A DNA stretch of 41,272 nucleotides, taken from positions 1 through 41,272 of the forward strand of contig JACRMH010000045.1 of NCBI GenBank assembly GCA_016219545.1, given 5' to 3'. The notes beneath the pieces are model-generated. The model ran no database searches and had not been told where the DNA came from. It saw nothing but the letters and a program-made list of their open reading frames with translations. The translations under genes were made by a program, and so were the position numbers. Positions within the stretch are counted from its first letter, which is position 1; every line of letters begins with the position of its first letter. Positions 15,705 through 24,032 of the stretch are shown piece after piece. Origin of the DNA: Chloroflexota bacterium (GTDB taxonomy: Bacteria > Chloroflexota > Anaerolineae > Anaerolineales > Villigracilaceae).

Positions 15705-17378
15705 ATGGCAAATGAATCCCTTGTAATCTACTCCATGAACAAAGTGGGACGTCTGATCCCATCCAGTAACAAAATGATCCTGCGCGATATTTCGCTTGGG
15801 TTTTATTACGGCGCGAAGATCGGCGTGCTCGGTCTGAACGGCGCGGGCAAGTCCACGCTGCTGCGCATTATGGCGGGCATCGATCACGACTACATCGGCG
15901 AAATCTCCGCGGCGAAAGGCTATACGGTTGGGTTTCTCGAACAGGAACCAAAACTCGATGAAACAAAAACAGTCATCGAGGTCGTGAAGGAGGCGGTCGC
16001 TCCCATCGTCGAAATGCTCGCACGCTTCGATGAGGTCAATGCCAAATTTGCCGAGCCTGATGCAGACTTCGACGCGCTTGTCACTGAGCAATCCAAATTG
16101 CAGGAAGAACTCGATAAGCACGATGCCTGGAATCTTGATTCACATTTGGAAGTGGCGATGGATGCACTGCGCTGTCCACCATCGGATACGCCGATCAAGA
16201 TTCTTTCTGGTGGAGAAAGACGCCGCGTCGCGCTGACCCGCTTGCTGCTCAGCGAACCAGACATTCTCCTGCTCGACGAGCCTACCAACCACCTCGACGC
16301 CGAATCCGTGGCGTGGCTTGAACATCACCTGCGCGAATACAAAGGCACCGTCATCGCCGTCACGCATGATCGCTACTTCCTTGATAATGTAGCGGGCTGG
16401 ATCCTTGAGTTGGATCGCGGCTACGGAATTCCGTGGAAAGGCAATTATTCCTCGTGGCTTGAACAAAAAGAAAATCGACTCGCGAATGAAGAGAAGGCTG
16501 AAAGTCAACGCCAGAAGACTCTCATGCGCGAACTCGAATGGATTCGCATGTCGCCCAAGGCGCGTCAATCCAAAGGTAAGGCACGTGTCACTTCCTATGA
16601 ACAATTGCTCAATGCGGAAGCCGAAAAGCGCCGCGAAGACTTGGAGATTTACATCCCGCCCGGTCCGCGACTCGGTGATCTGGTCTTTGAATTTGATAAG
16701 GTGACAAAATCTTTTGAAGACCGCCTCATCCTCGACGGGTTTTCTGCTTCCATTCTCCCGGGCAGTATCGTGGGGATCATTGGTCCCAACGGCGCGGGCA
16801 AAACCACATTGTTGCGGATGATCACGGGTAAAGAGACTCCCGACAGCGGAACGATCAAGATCGGTGAAACCGTCAAACTCGCATACGCTGACCAGACCCG
16901 CACCCTCGACCCCGAGAAAACCGTCTACGAAGAAATCTCAGGCGGCGCGGACTTCCTCGAACTCGGCAAACGCAAAGTCAACGCGCGCGGATATTGTTCT
17001 TCGTTCAACTTCGCAGGCGCAGATCAGCAAAAGAAAGTGGGCGTACTCTCTGGCGGTGAACGCAACCGCGTGCATTTGGCAAAGACATTAACCGAAGGTG
17101 CAAATGTTTTACTGCTTGATGAACCAACCAACGACTTGGATGTGAATACACTGCGTGCCTTGGAAGAATCCCTTGAAGAATACGCAGGCGTCGCCGTCGT
17201 CGTCAGCCATGACCGCTGGTTCCTCGATAGAATCTGCACCCATTTGGTTGTATTCGAGGGTGACTCCATTGCGAAGATGTACGTTGGCAACTGGTCTGAC
17301 TACGAAGAAATGATGATGGAAAAATTCGGCAAAGACTTACAGCCGCATAGAGTGAAGTATCGTCAATTGAAGAGATAA
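15705..17378 (+). CDS. ettA: ABC-F ATPase, energy-dependent translational throttle protein EttA
   Basis: A 557-residue soluble ABC-F protein that binds the ribosomal E site and gates translation according to energy status. The first ABC module has Walker A GLNGAGKST (43-51), signature LSGGERRRVAL and DEPTNHLDAESV. The second has Walker A GPNGAGKTT (360-368), LSGGERNRVHLA and DEPTNDLDVNTL. Between them is the P-site tRNA interaction linker with ELEWIRMSPKARQSKGKAR. The EttA-type 'arm' lies in module 1 (about 95-140). Length and linker sequence fit EttA better than Uup or YheS. It is divergent from glnA, with a -10 box nine bases upstream. A truncated second copy of its 5' end lies at 13809. 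Confidence 0.95.
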   Translation: MANESLVIYSMNKVGRLIPSSNKMILRDISLGFYYGAKIGVLGLNGAGKSTLLRIMAGIDHDYIGEISAAKGYTVGFLEQEPKLDETKTVIEVVKEAVAPIVEMLARFDEVNAKFAEPDADFDALVTEQSKLQEELDKHDAWNLDSHLEVAMDALRCPPSDTPIKILSGGERRRVALTRLLLSEPDILLLDEPTNHLDAESVAWLEHHLREYKGTVIAVTHDRYFLDNVAGWILELDRGYGIPWKGNYSSWLEQKENRLANEEKAESQRQKTLMRELEWIRMSPKARQSKGKARVTSYEQLLNAEAEKRREDLEIYIPPGPRLGDLVFEFDKVTKSFEDRLILDGFSASILPGSIVGIIGPNGAGKTTLLRMITGKETPDSGTIKIGETVKLAYADQTRTLDPEKTVYEEISGGADFLELGKRKVNARGYCSSFNFAGADQQKKVGVLSGGERNRVHLAKTLTEGANVLLLDEPTNDLDVNTLRALEESLEEYAGVAVVVSHDRWFLDRICTHLVVFEGDSIAKMYVGNWSDYEEMMMEKFGKDLQPHRVKYRQLKR

Positions 17379-17389
17379 TTCCTTCCCGT

Positions 17390-17412
17390 AGGGGCGAGAT
17401 GACCTCGCCCCT
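17390..17412 (+). terminator. ettA terminator
   Basis: A 9-bp stem, AGGGGCGAG/CTCGCCCCT, with a 5-nt loop and a TTTT run, 12 nt after the ettA stop. It ends before the AAAGAGGAATC ribosome-binding site of the next gene. Confidence 0.9.
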
Positions 17413-17439
17413 TTTTGTTTTATCAGCCAAAGAGGAATC

Positions 17440-19089
17440 ATGAAACGAAACATCCCCCTGTTATTCATATTGGTTATATTCATATTCGCTTGTGCGAGTC
17501 CCACTGTATCTACTTCAGTGCCCAATGTACAAGTTGAGTCGACATCCACACCAAAATCTGTGGAAGCTACAACGACCGCAACAACCACTTCAATTCCCGA
17601 ACCAACCATAATACCCACGCCCGTGCCGCCATCTCCGCATTGGTATTGGGGAGTCGATTCAGATACACTGAAAGTGATCGCGGTGAACCTACTCGGAGAC
17701 AGGAAAGAGATCGGCGAATTGGATCGGGCAGATTATCTTCAAGCCGATGCGACATCTCTTGATGATGAACGCGCCTTATTATTTCTGGATGACAACGAAA
17801 CCTTGCGTGTCTACCTGCTCACGCCGGATGGAATGCAAAAGATCAAGCTCCCTTCCGAGCCTGTTTATTTCAACACCGAACTTTCACAATTTGGACGCGC
17901 GGTTGTCGCTGTCCATGGTGATTTTGCCGTGTTCACTTATGTTACATATGGCGCTTATCAAAGCCAGACCGTCGGTGCAGTTGATACAGGTCCTGTATTC
18001 CTCGTGGATCTAAAATCCTTAACGGCAGCCCTGATCGATAAAGAGGCCAGCCTCGACCCATATAATGCGAACCGGGCATGGTTCCATACCTCGCAGGACG
18101 GCCGCTATCTGCGTTATCTTAACGGCAATGCGGATGCAGAAAAGATCGAGATCCGTGAGTTGGATCTGCTTACTGGCACCGCACGCACGATCAACACGAA
18201 TCAGGGTCCGCCGACCAGGGTACATGCTTCTCCCGAGGGCGATCTCTGGTATCCAGACAGCGCAAACCTCATTCTGGACCTCAACGGAAATCAAATGGAT
18301 GTAGCCGATGAGGATCAGATGTTCACTCCTTTGAAGGATGGCAAAGTCATTGTGTATCCCTGGAATTGTGTGGATAACTGCGAGATCAGAGTTTTTGCTC
18401 CGTTTGGGGAGGATGCCGAACTGGCCTACAATTTACCGTGGACTATCGAGGGCTCCACATCCTATGTTAACATCCGCCAGGTCCTGCCCGATCAAAGCTT
18501 GTTATTTGCCGGGATGTCTTATTCGGCACTTTCGCATACACCCGCCATCGTGGACACCTATCCCGAGCTGACGCGGCTCGATATTCCGCTCTTTCGCCTG
18601 ACACCCGATGGGCAGGCGCGTCTGGTGGGAATTTATATCGAGGGTGACTTTACCAGCAACATTTCACCCAACAGTCAATTTATGCTAATGAAACCAACTG
18701 ACAAGACTTCGTTCTTTATCTACGATGCCGTTGCTGACCGTTCACTGTTTGATATGCCGATCAACCCTGACCTGGAGGATTCCCTTGTAACTGCTAGGTT
18801 CTTCGAAAACGGTATCCTGGCTGATTTGAGCGCGGCTGAACCGGGCACAAATCATAGCGTTTATCATCACTTCTATTATTTGTATAACTTCAAAACATCA
18901 ACTGTCCAAGTGTGGGAGGATGTCAACGCTGAGATCAACACTTGCCCAGACCTTCTCGATGATGGGTCCCTTGTCTGCTGGTTCTATCGGCCAGATGGCA
19001 ACAACTTCGATCTTGTCCGCTTTGACCCGGCCAGTGGAATGAAGACAGTCCTGCTTGAAAATGTGTGGCTCATTGATACCACCCGATGA
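17440..19089 (+). CDS. Lipoprotein, probable beta-propeller
   Basis: A 549-residue lipoprotein. The signal peptide ends IFAC with the lipidated Cys at 18. A Thr/Pro/Ser linker runs to about residue 65 (STPKSVEATTTATTT and so on). The body has recurring short beta blades of the type 'DGRYLRYLNG', 'PEGDLWYPDS', 'DQSLLFAGMSY', 'NSQFMLMKPTD' and 'DDGSLVCWFYRPDG', as in WD40/TolB-like propellers. No catalytic motif is visible. It is probably an extracellular binding protein, anchored at the outer face of the membrane. Its partner is unknown. A good AAAGAGGAATC ribosome-binding site precedes the ATG, and the ettA terminator stands upstream, so it is likely a separate unit. Confidence 0.75.
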   Translation: MKRNIPLLFILVIFIFACASPTVSTSVPNVQVESTSTPKSVEATTTATTTSIPEPTIIPTPVPPSPHWYWGVDSDTLKVIAVNLLGDRKEIGELDRADYLQADATSLDDERALLFLDDNETLRVYLLTPDGMQKIKLPSEPVYFNTELSQFGRAVVAVHGDFAVFTYVTYGAYQSQTVGAVDTGPVFLVDLKSLTAALIDKEASLDPYNANRAWFHTSQDGRYLRYLNGNADAEKIEIRELDLLTGTARTINTNQGPPTRVHASPEGDLWYPDSANLILDLNGNQMDVADEDQMFTPLKDGKVIVYPWNCVDNCEIRVFAPFGEDAELAYNLPWTIEGSTSYVNIRQVLPDQSLLFAGMSYSALSHTPAIVDTYPELTRLDIPLFRLTPDGQARLVGIYIEGDFTSNISPNSQFMLMKPTDKTSFFIYDAVADRSLFDMPINPDLEDSLVTARFFENGILADLSAAEPGTNHSVYHHFYYLYNFKTSTVQVWEDVNAEINTCPDLLDDGSLVCWFYRPDGNNFDLVRFDPASGMKTVLLENVWLIDTTR

Positions 19090-19122
19090 TTTTTCAGAGG
19101 CAGGCTTGGCTTTCATTGCATA

Positions 19123-19142
19123 AGTGCGCTAGAGAGCGCACT
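19123..19142. repeat. Hairpin after the propeller lipoprotein
   Basis: A perfect 8-bp stem, AGTGCGCT/AGCGCACT, with a 4-nt loop, but no T-tract. A weaker hairpin (ACACAGAAAA/TTTTGTGT) follows at about 19145-19170. Either may help end transcription between the convergent genes. The rest of 19090-19265 shows nothing else. Confidence 0.45.
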
Positions 19143-19265
19143 ACTACACAGAAAAAATCATGTTTTGTGTAACGTCCGCTTTCGGCAACTCTACGGTTTG
19201 ACTTTTGCAAGAGGTCTAATAAGTTTTTTCACCCTTACCAAACTTTGTAAAAATTGAAATTACGC

Positions 19266-20069
19266 TTAAGGTAATTCCTCGTAACTAAAATTGTCATATC
19301 CCACGGTCATGGAGTGGAAACTCATCCCAAGCCCCGCCTTGGTTTCCATGATGGGTTGTGAATATCGGACATACAGCAAAGTGCCATTGACGCTGAAATA
19401 AATATCTGTCAAGTTTGGGTTTGTGGACGGTTTTATTTCAATTTCAATGTGATTGGTCGCCACGCCCGGGTTCAAGTAACCGCTTACGTTCGAGGATAAT
19501 TCCTTCAAGGTTGAGTTTTCATAATCATAGTCACGTACTGTATAGACCTGCCAGGTGGAAATTCCCAGGTAGATAACCCGCTGAAGGTAATTGTTCTTGT
19601 CCGCCATGACGAAACCCACCAACCCGTAAAATCTATCTGTGGGACCTTCGAGGTAAGTGACATCCACAGACACACGATAGTGTTGATGTTCGCCGCAGGC
19701 GTCACAGATCACGAGGTTGAATTGTTCTCCGAGGTTGTTCTCCGGCGCAAATGGACCTAACTGCAGGACACCGTCCTGTACTTTGCAATGATCGCAGCGA
19801 GTCCATGCCGGAAGGGAAGGGTCTGAAAAATCGTCAAAGAAAGAAACAGGACCCGGTGTGGGCGTGATGGTGGGAGTATTGGTCGGCTCCGGCGTTGGGG
19901 TTAAGGTGGATGTTGCTGTTGCAGTTGGGGTGTTGGTTGGCGTGGAAGTCAAAGTGGCGGTCGGTGTGGCTGATGCGAACATGCCCCCAATGATCGGCGC
20001 TGAATTGAGATTGCATCCGCTTAAAGCGAGCAATCCGATCATGACAAGGAAAGTATAAATCTTTCGCAT
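19266..20069 (-). CDS. Lipoprotein with Thr/Pro linker and LamG-like beta-sandwich
   Basis: A 267-residue lipoprotein. The signal peptide ends LSGC (Cys19). A roughly 45-residue linker of TP, TNTP and TATAT units follows. The globular domain begins FFDDFSDPSLPAWTRCD and runs through DRFYGLVGFVMADKNNYLQRVIY to MTVGYDNFSYEELP, the pattern of a concanavalin A-like lectin/glucanase (LamG/DUF1080-type) domain. Four Cys in CDHCK and CDACGEH could form disulfides or bind metal. It probably binds surface carbohydrate. No catalytic residues are seen. The lipoprotein at 31422-32249 has the same design, so the two may be distant paralogues. Confidence 0.75.
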   Translation of the reverse strand: MRKIYTFLVMIGLLALSGCNLNSAPIIGGMFASATPTATLTSTPTNTPTATATSTLTPTPEPTNTPTITPTPGPVSFFDDFSDPSLPAWTRCDHCKVQDGVLQLGPFAPENNLGEQFNLVICDACGEHQHYRVSVDVTYLEGPTDRFYGLVGFVMADKNNYLQRVIYLGISTWQVYTVRDYDYENSTLKELSSNVSGYLNPGVATNHIEIEIKPSTNPNLTDIYFSVNGTLLYVRYSQPIMETKAGLGMSFHSMTVGYDNFSYEELP

Positions 20070-20266
20070 GGGTAAATCCTCCTAAGACAATTTTGTGTGC
20101 GTGAAATTTAAAATCATTTTCCCGCGCTGAATGCCGATTATATTCCAGGATGGGTTATTTTTACGTCAGCAAAGAGCTTATCCGGCAATGAAGTTGTTTA
20201 CGATACAATATCTTTTATGGAACTTTTTACATTATCAGCCGTTGTACTCCCGGAGGCACTTCAATC

Positions 20267-20695
20267 ATGAAAAAAATAATTCTCGCTACAATGTTCGTTA
20301 TCGTCTTCTTATCCCTTACCGCGTGCGGAGGGCAGCCTTCCACGCCGATCGTTTCGCCGCCAGATATTCCAGCGGATCAAAAATATGTTGTGACCGACCC
20401 CTCCGTCCCGATTGAGGTTGCGGTCGGCGGTGAATTCTACATCGCAGTCGAATCCAATCCAACCACTGGCTATCATTGGGAGGTGATGAATAGCTGGAAT
20501 CCGAACCTCATGGTAATGGTGGCGAATGAATATCAAAGCACAAGCCCGGAGGGTGTTGTCGGCGGCGGTGGCATGGATATATGGCGGTTTGACGCTCTGA
20601 GCGCTGGAGATGCAACATTTACGATCAGTTATTTCCCCCCGGGAGACGCAACCGATCCGCAACAAACCCTGACATTCACTGTGAATATAAGGTAA
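20267..20695 (+). CDS. Chagasin-like cysteine-protease inhibitor lipoprotein
   Basis: A 142-residue protein with signal peptide and lipobox SLTAC (Cys20), then a short Pro-rich spacer. The domain carries the hallmark loops of the chagasin/I42 inhibitor family: SNPTTGYHW (63-71), the Gly-rich loop with the following Trp in GVVGGGGMDIWRF, and the closing strand TISYFPPGD...LTFTVNIR. Chagasins block papain-type cysteine proteases by wedging three loops into the active site. Here it would protect the cell surface, or control an exported cysteine peptidase such as the CHAP protein at 29247. That link is only a guess. The ribosome-binding site is GGAGG, 12 bases before the ATG. Confidence 0.88.
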   Translation: MKKIILATMFVIVFLSLTACGGQPSTPIVSPPDIPADQKYVVTDPSVPIEVAVGGEFYIAVESNPTTGYHWEVMNSWNPNLMVMVANEYQSTSPEGVVGGGGMDIWRFDALSAGDATFTISYFPPGDATDPQQTLTFTVNIR

Positions 20696-20732
20696 ATCAA
20701 TATTGAGGTCCAAGTGTTGTAAAATTGAGGAT

Positions 20733-20780
20733 ATGGGACCGCAACAAAAAGCGACTTTCACTGTTAAGCTTCATAGATGA
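20733..20780 (+). pseudogene. Possible 3' remnant of a second chagasin-like gene
   Basis: The 15-codon frame MGPQQKATFTVKLHR matches the last residues of the intact chagasin-like protein, DPQQTLTFTVNIR: 7 of 13 identical, including CCGCAACAAA at the DNA level. It ends exactly where the terminator stem at 20780 begins. Either a tandem copy has decayed, leaving its tail, or this is chance. Upstream homology is not visible. A coincidental leader peptide is a third option. Confidence 0.3.
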
Positions 20781-20809
20781 ATAAGGCGGCCGAGATAGGC
20801 CGCCTTATT
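20780..20809 (+). terminator. Terminator immediately upstream of the SH3b lipoprotein gene
   Basis: A perfect 12-bp stem, AATAAGGCGGCC/GGCCGCCTTATT, with a 6-nt loop and a T run. The ribosome-binding site of the next gene starts within five bases of the T run, and its ATG is at 20829. Either the next gene's promoter lies inside the stem region, or the hairpin attenuates read-through from the chagasin gene. Confidence 0.85.
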
Positions 20810-20828
20810 TTTTGGAGAGGAAAGAAAC

Positions 20829-21530
20829 ATGAAACGGATGCTTTTTCTTATTGGTTTTCTTTTGTTCTTTTTGACGGGGTGCAACCTTGCGACTTCCGCG
20901 CCGACTGTTGCGCCTGCGTTCACACCCACGCCAACCCAAACAGCCACCCCTGCGCCGACTTCGACTCCCGTGCCTGTCGAGTTTGCCGTGCGTGTAAATG
21001 CTGAACTCGTCAATTGCAGGTTTGGGCCGGGGACGGTATATGTGCTGTTAAACGAATTTCACCGCGACCAGTCTTTGCGCGCAGTGGGGCGAAATGATCC
21101 ATCCACATGGCTGGTTGTCCGCGACCCCGGCAACCCCGGCGGGTTTTGCTGGGTCTCTGCATCTGTGGTCGAGACACAGGGACAGGTGAGCGAACTGTCA
21201 GTGAAGCCTCCACCCTTCGTCACTGTAACAGACGTCATCTTGCGCGCAGAGCCGAACCATATTCAAGTCAACTGCACTCAATTCCCACAGAACATCTTTT
21301 TCGAGGCGCAGGTCACAGCCAATGGTCCAACTTTGTTGACGTGGAAATGGGAAGCCAGCACCGGTATCACATCAGAGACGGAAACAATGATATTTCAGGA
21401 ATCAGGCACGCAGGTTATCAATCACTTTTATTTGGTGGGTGGGGCAAATGATTACTGGATGAAACTTCACATCCTTACGCCGAACGAAACGATCAAGCAG
21501 GTTAATATCCCCGTTAGCTGCATCCCTTAA
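20829..21530 (+). CDS. SH3b-domain lipoprotein
   Basis: A 233-residue lipoprotein with lipobox FLTGC (Cys18) and a 30-residue Ala/Thr/Pro linker. A bacterial SH3 domain spans about 55-115: FAVRVNAELVNCRFGPGTVY, then WLVVRDPGNPGGFCWVSASVV. The CRFGPG turn and WLVV strand are typical. The C-terminal half (about 135-233) is a second beta domain, TVTDVILRAEPNHIQV through WKWEASTG, probably Ig-like. SH3b domains usually bind peptidoglycan or mediate surface contacts. The ribosome-binding site GGAGAGGAAAG is strong but sits directly behind a terminator, so expression may be conditional. Confidence 0.8.
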   Translation: MKRMLFLIGFLLFFLTGCNLATSAPTVAPAFTPTPTQTATPAPTSTPVPVEFAVRVNAELVNCRFGPGTVYVLLNEFHRDQSLRAVGRNDPSTWLVVRDPGNPGGFCWVSASVVETQGQVSELSVKPPPFVTVTDVILRAEPNHIQVNCTQFPQNIFFEAQVTANGPTLLTWKWEASTGITSETETMIFQESGTQVINHFYLVGGANDYWMKLHILTPNETIKQVNIPVSCIP

Positions 21531-21532
21531 TA

Positions 21533-21569
21533 ACATAACGCTGCGAAGGCAATCCTCGCAACGTTATGT
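21533..21569. terminator. Bidirectional terminator between convergent genes
   Basis: A 14-bp stem with one mismatch (ACATAACGCTGCGA against TCGCAACGTTATGT), a 9-nt loop, and a short T run on the plus side. It lies between stops at 21530 and 21576. Confidence 0.75.
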
Positions 21570-21575
21570 TTAATT

Positions 21576-22256
21576 CTAATGCTCGAACAACACGGTCTTA
21601 TATCCAAGCGCTGTAAAGAATTTAAGTAAATAATTTTCTGCATTGACTTGGCCTTGAGTAAGGATACCGTCTTCCAGTGCCGCCTTGCGGATTTCTTCTT
21701 CGGCAGATTGCCGCGCTAGTGTTTCAAGGTCGATCGTGCCTTTGGTCAACAAGCCGGTCTCGCGGTCATAGACATAGGATTTTTCGTTATCGAGTGTTGC
21801 AATGAAGATCTCGGTGGGAGGCAGTCTTACATAAAGCACGCCATTCTCCAGGCGCATGTCGCCCGGCATTAATTTTCCCATATCGATCCCTGCGATCACA
21901 ATACCGTGCGCCACGAACAACAACTTGTCGCCGAAGGCGAACCCGAATGTGCCCTGACCAATTTCGGCAGTGATCACTTTTTCGATGCTGTACTGAATGG
22001 TCTCGAGCCGTGCAATTGCGCGGACCTCGTTGATATATGTTACGGGGTCAGGTATGATGGTGGGGGTCGGATTCAACAACTGCGCGACCTGCGTCTGCAT
22101 GGATGAATTCGCTTCCTGTATGCCCTTGAATGGCGCGGTGGCTGCATCCGCGGCCGCGGCGGCGCTCTCGCGCACGGTTTGTACGATAAAATATACCCCA
22201 GCCGCCAGTACGGCCAGGATCAAGATGGACATGAAAGTGCTAAACGCGTTTTTCAT
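21576..22256 (-). CDS. DUF4230-like membrane-anchored protein
   Basis: A 226-residue protein with one N-terminal TM segment (about 8-26), an Ala-rich helical stretch, a short TPTIIPDP spacer and a soluble domain outside. The domain shows the DUF4230 pattern: ARLETIQYSIEKVITAEIG, KLLFVAHGIVIAGIDMGKL, YVRLPPTEIFIATLDNEKSYVYDR and a C-terminal helix with QSAEEEIRKAALEDGIL. The molecular role of the family is unknown. The ribosome-binding site is AAAAGGAG. A TATAAT lies 24-29 nt before the ATG. Confidence 0.75.
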   Translation of the reverse strand: MKNAFSTFMSILILAVLAAGVYFIVQTVRESAAAAADAATAPFKGIQEANSSMQTQVAQLLNPTPTIIPDPVTYINEVRAIARLETIQYSIEKVITAEIGQGTFGFAFGDKLLFVAHGIVIAGIDMGKLMPGDMRLENGVLYVRLPPTEIFIATLDNEKSYVYDRETGLLTKGTIDLETLARQSAEEEIRKAALEDGILTQGQVNAENYLLKFFTALGYKTVLFEH

Positions 22257-22279
22257 AAAACTCCTTTTGAACCTGCCTA

Positions 22280-22285
22280 ATTATA
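22280..22285 (-). promoter_or_regulatory. -10 box of the DUF4230-like gene
   Basis: A consensus TATAAT on the minus strand, with the AAAAGGAG ribosome-binding site just downstream. The -35 region is not convincing. The opposite strand carries the 5' end of the PhnD-like gene, whose promoter must overlap this 45-nt stretch or lie further upstream. Confidence 0.45.
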
Positions 22286-22322
22286 GCAACATGGACAGAT
22301 CGTGCGCAGACAAAATTGCAAG

Positions 22323-23336
22323 ATGAAAAAACTCTTATTACTGCTTTCCCTCGTACTATTTGGATGTTCACTCCCGATTCAATTGAATCCTGGGACTGCC
22401 ACCCCGACCCCGACTCTTGAACCAACGCCGACTCTTGCGCCGACGCAGACGCCTCTTGCCCCGCCCAAGCTTGGTACTGTTGAAAATCCATTGATCCTGT
22501 CTCTGGCACCTTCGGCCCACCCCAGCGCCGAGTTGATCGCGGCGGGCGATGTCATTGCGGCTTTCATTGAAAAACAGACCGGCTATAAAGTGGTGACCAA
22601 CGTTCCGGTCACGCAGAATGATCTCGTTGATTCGTTGGAGAGAGGCAACTCACACATCGCTTCGCTTTCCCCGTTTGCATACCTGCTGGCCCGCGAGAAT
22701 GACTCTGTCACTGCTGTGTTGGGAAGTGCGCGCGAGGGACAGATGTTTTACGGTGCGCAGCTCATCGCCAACCGTGAGAGTCATTTCATCTCTTATTATG
22801 ATGTCGCGCGGAATGAAAATACCGCCGCGCCTGCTGAAGCCCTGAGTCAATTCCAAAATAAAAAACCGTGCTGGAGCGACGCCACTTCTCCGTCGGGTTA
22901 TGTAGTGCCGCTCGGATTGCTGAATCAGGCCGCGGTCCAGGTAAGCAGCGCTGCCTTCCTCGAGGGCCAGCCCAGTGTGGTGCGCGCCGTCTATGCAGAA
23001 GATATTTGTGATTTTGGCGCGACCTTCATTGACGCGCGCGAGTCGGCCACGCTAGAGGCCAAGTATCCGGATGTGATGGAAAGGGTGGTTGTGATCTGGC
23101 GTGTGCCGAACGTGATCCCTTATGAAAATATTTCGGTGTCTACGCTGGTGCCGCTGGAAATGCGCCGCGCGATCCAACGTGCCTTTATTGATATGATGCT
23201 CACTCCCGATGGCAAGTCTGCTGTTCAAACTGCATATGGCATGGACGAATTGCAGTCTGCGGAAGATGTCATGTATGCCGAGTTCGCATCCTATATCAAG
23301 TTTTCAGGTTTAAATCTGGCGGATCTAATCAAGTAG
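22323..23336 (+). CDS. PhnD-like substrate-binding lipoprotein
   Basis: A 337-residue lipoprotein, taking Met at 22323 so that MKKLLLLLSLVLFGC is the signal peptide (Cys15). An earlier in-frame ATG at 22302 would add seven residues before it. A Thr/Pro linker follows to about residue 50. The body is a periplasmic-binding fold of the phosphate/phosphonate type: LAPSAHPSAELIAAGDVIAA, NDLVDSLERGNSHIASLSPFAYLLA, FYGAQLIANRES, CWSDATSPSGYVVPL and RRAIQRAFIDM. No ABC permease or ATPase gene is nearby, so it may be an orphan receptor or serve a transporter elsewhere. Ligand unknown. Confidence 0.8.
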   Translation: MKKLLLLLSLVLFGCSLPIQLNPGTATPTPTLEPTPTLAPTQTPLAPPKLGTVENPLILSLAPSAHPSAELIAAGDVIAAFIEKQTGYKVVTNVPVTQNDLVDSLERGNSHIASLSPFAYLLARENDSVTAVLGSAREGQMFYGAQLIANRESHFISYYDVARNENTAAPAEALSQFQNKKPCWSDATSPSGYVVPLGLLNQAAVQVSSAAFLEGQPSVVRAVYAEDICDFGATFIDARESATLEAKYPDVMERVVVIWRVPNVIPYENISVSTLVPLEMRRAIQRAFIDMMLTPDGKSAVQTAYGMDELQSAEDVMYAEFASYIKFSGLNLADLIK

Positions 23337-23346
23337 AATTATCTCC

Positions 23347-23994
23347 ATGTTTAAAAAAATAATCAAATTTATATGGGGCTTTGTGCGCATCCTCAGTCTG
23401 GTCGCTCTGGTTGTGTTATTCATCCCCAAGCTGATCGTCCTACTTTCTGCCTCAACGCGCACTTTCTCAGTGGACAAGGTTCCGTCAGACCGCGTTGCCA
23501 TCGTCTTCGGCGCAGGTCTGCGTTACGACGGGACGCCCACTGCCATCTTGAAAGACCGCGTGGAGACGGCGGTTCAACTTTATCAACAAGGCACGGTCAC
23601 CAAGTTGTTGATGAGCGGCGACAACAGCTATGTTGACTACAACGAACCCGAAGCCATGCGTCAGTATGCGCTCAGCCTCGGCGTTCCCGATCAGGATATT
23701 GTTCTCGATTATGCCGGTCGCCGCACCTACGATACTTGTTACCGCGCCAAAGAAATCTTTCAATTAGAGTCCGCGATCCTGGTGACGCAAAGTTTTCACC
23801 TGCCGCGCGCTCTATTTTTATGCAATGCATTGGGCGTTGAAGCGAATGGGGTTGCGGCAAATAATATTTATTTCCGCAAGATATCGCGTTTCATCTGGAA
23901 CGTGCGCGAGTTATTCGCCACCACTCAAGCCGTTTGGGATGTGTATGTGACCAACCCCCTTCCCATTCTTGGTGACCCTGAGCCAATTCAATAG
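23347..23994 (+). CDS. SanA/YdcF-like DUF218 membrane protein
   Basis: A 215-residue protein with an N-terminal TM anchor (about 10-33) and a DUF218 domain. Diagnostic segments are VAIVFGAGLRYDGTPTAILKDRVETAV, KLLMSGDNSYVDYNEPEAMRQYA, the acidic motif YAGRRTYDTCYRAKE, and LVTQSFHLPRALFLCNALG. E. coli SanA affects envelope barrier function, and related YdcF binds nucleotide-like ligands. The biochemical role is unresolved. It starts ten bases after the PhnD-like gene's stop, so the two are probably cotranscribed. No clear ribosome-binding site precedes the ATG. A TAGAAT that could be a -10 box ends seven bases before it. Confidence 0.88.
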   Translation: MFKKIIKFIWGFVRILSLVALVVLFIPKLIVLLSASTRTFSVDKVPSDRVAIVFGAGLRYDGTPTAILKDRVETAVQLYQQGTVTKLLMSGDNSYVDYNEPEAMRQYALSLGVPDQDIVLDYAGRRTYDTCYRAKEIFQLESAILVTQSFHLPRALFLCNALGVEANGVAANNIYFRKISRFIWNVRELFATTQAVWDVYVTNPLPILGDPEPIQ

Positions 23995-24032
23995 ACTTTA
24001 TTAACTCAACCCGAATCGTTTTGTTAAACCCT

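Noticed and set aside
13737..19134. Shared 13-mer ATTGCATAAGTGC at about 13740 and 19116
   Set aside because: A match of this length is expected by chance in a 41-kb window, and the flanks differ.
23331..23347. Leaderless promoter for the SanA-like gene (TAGAAT seven bases before the ATG)
   Set aside because: There is no -35, and the gene follows the previous stop by ten bases, so cotranscription explains it better.
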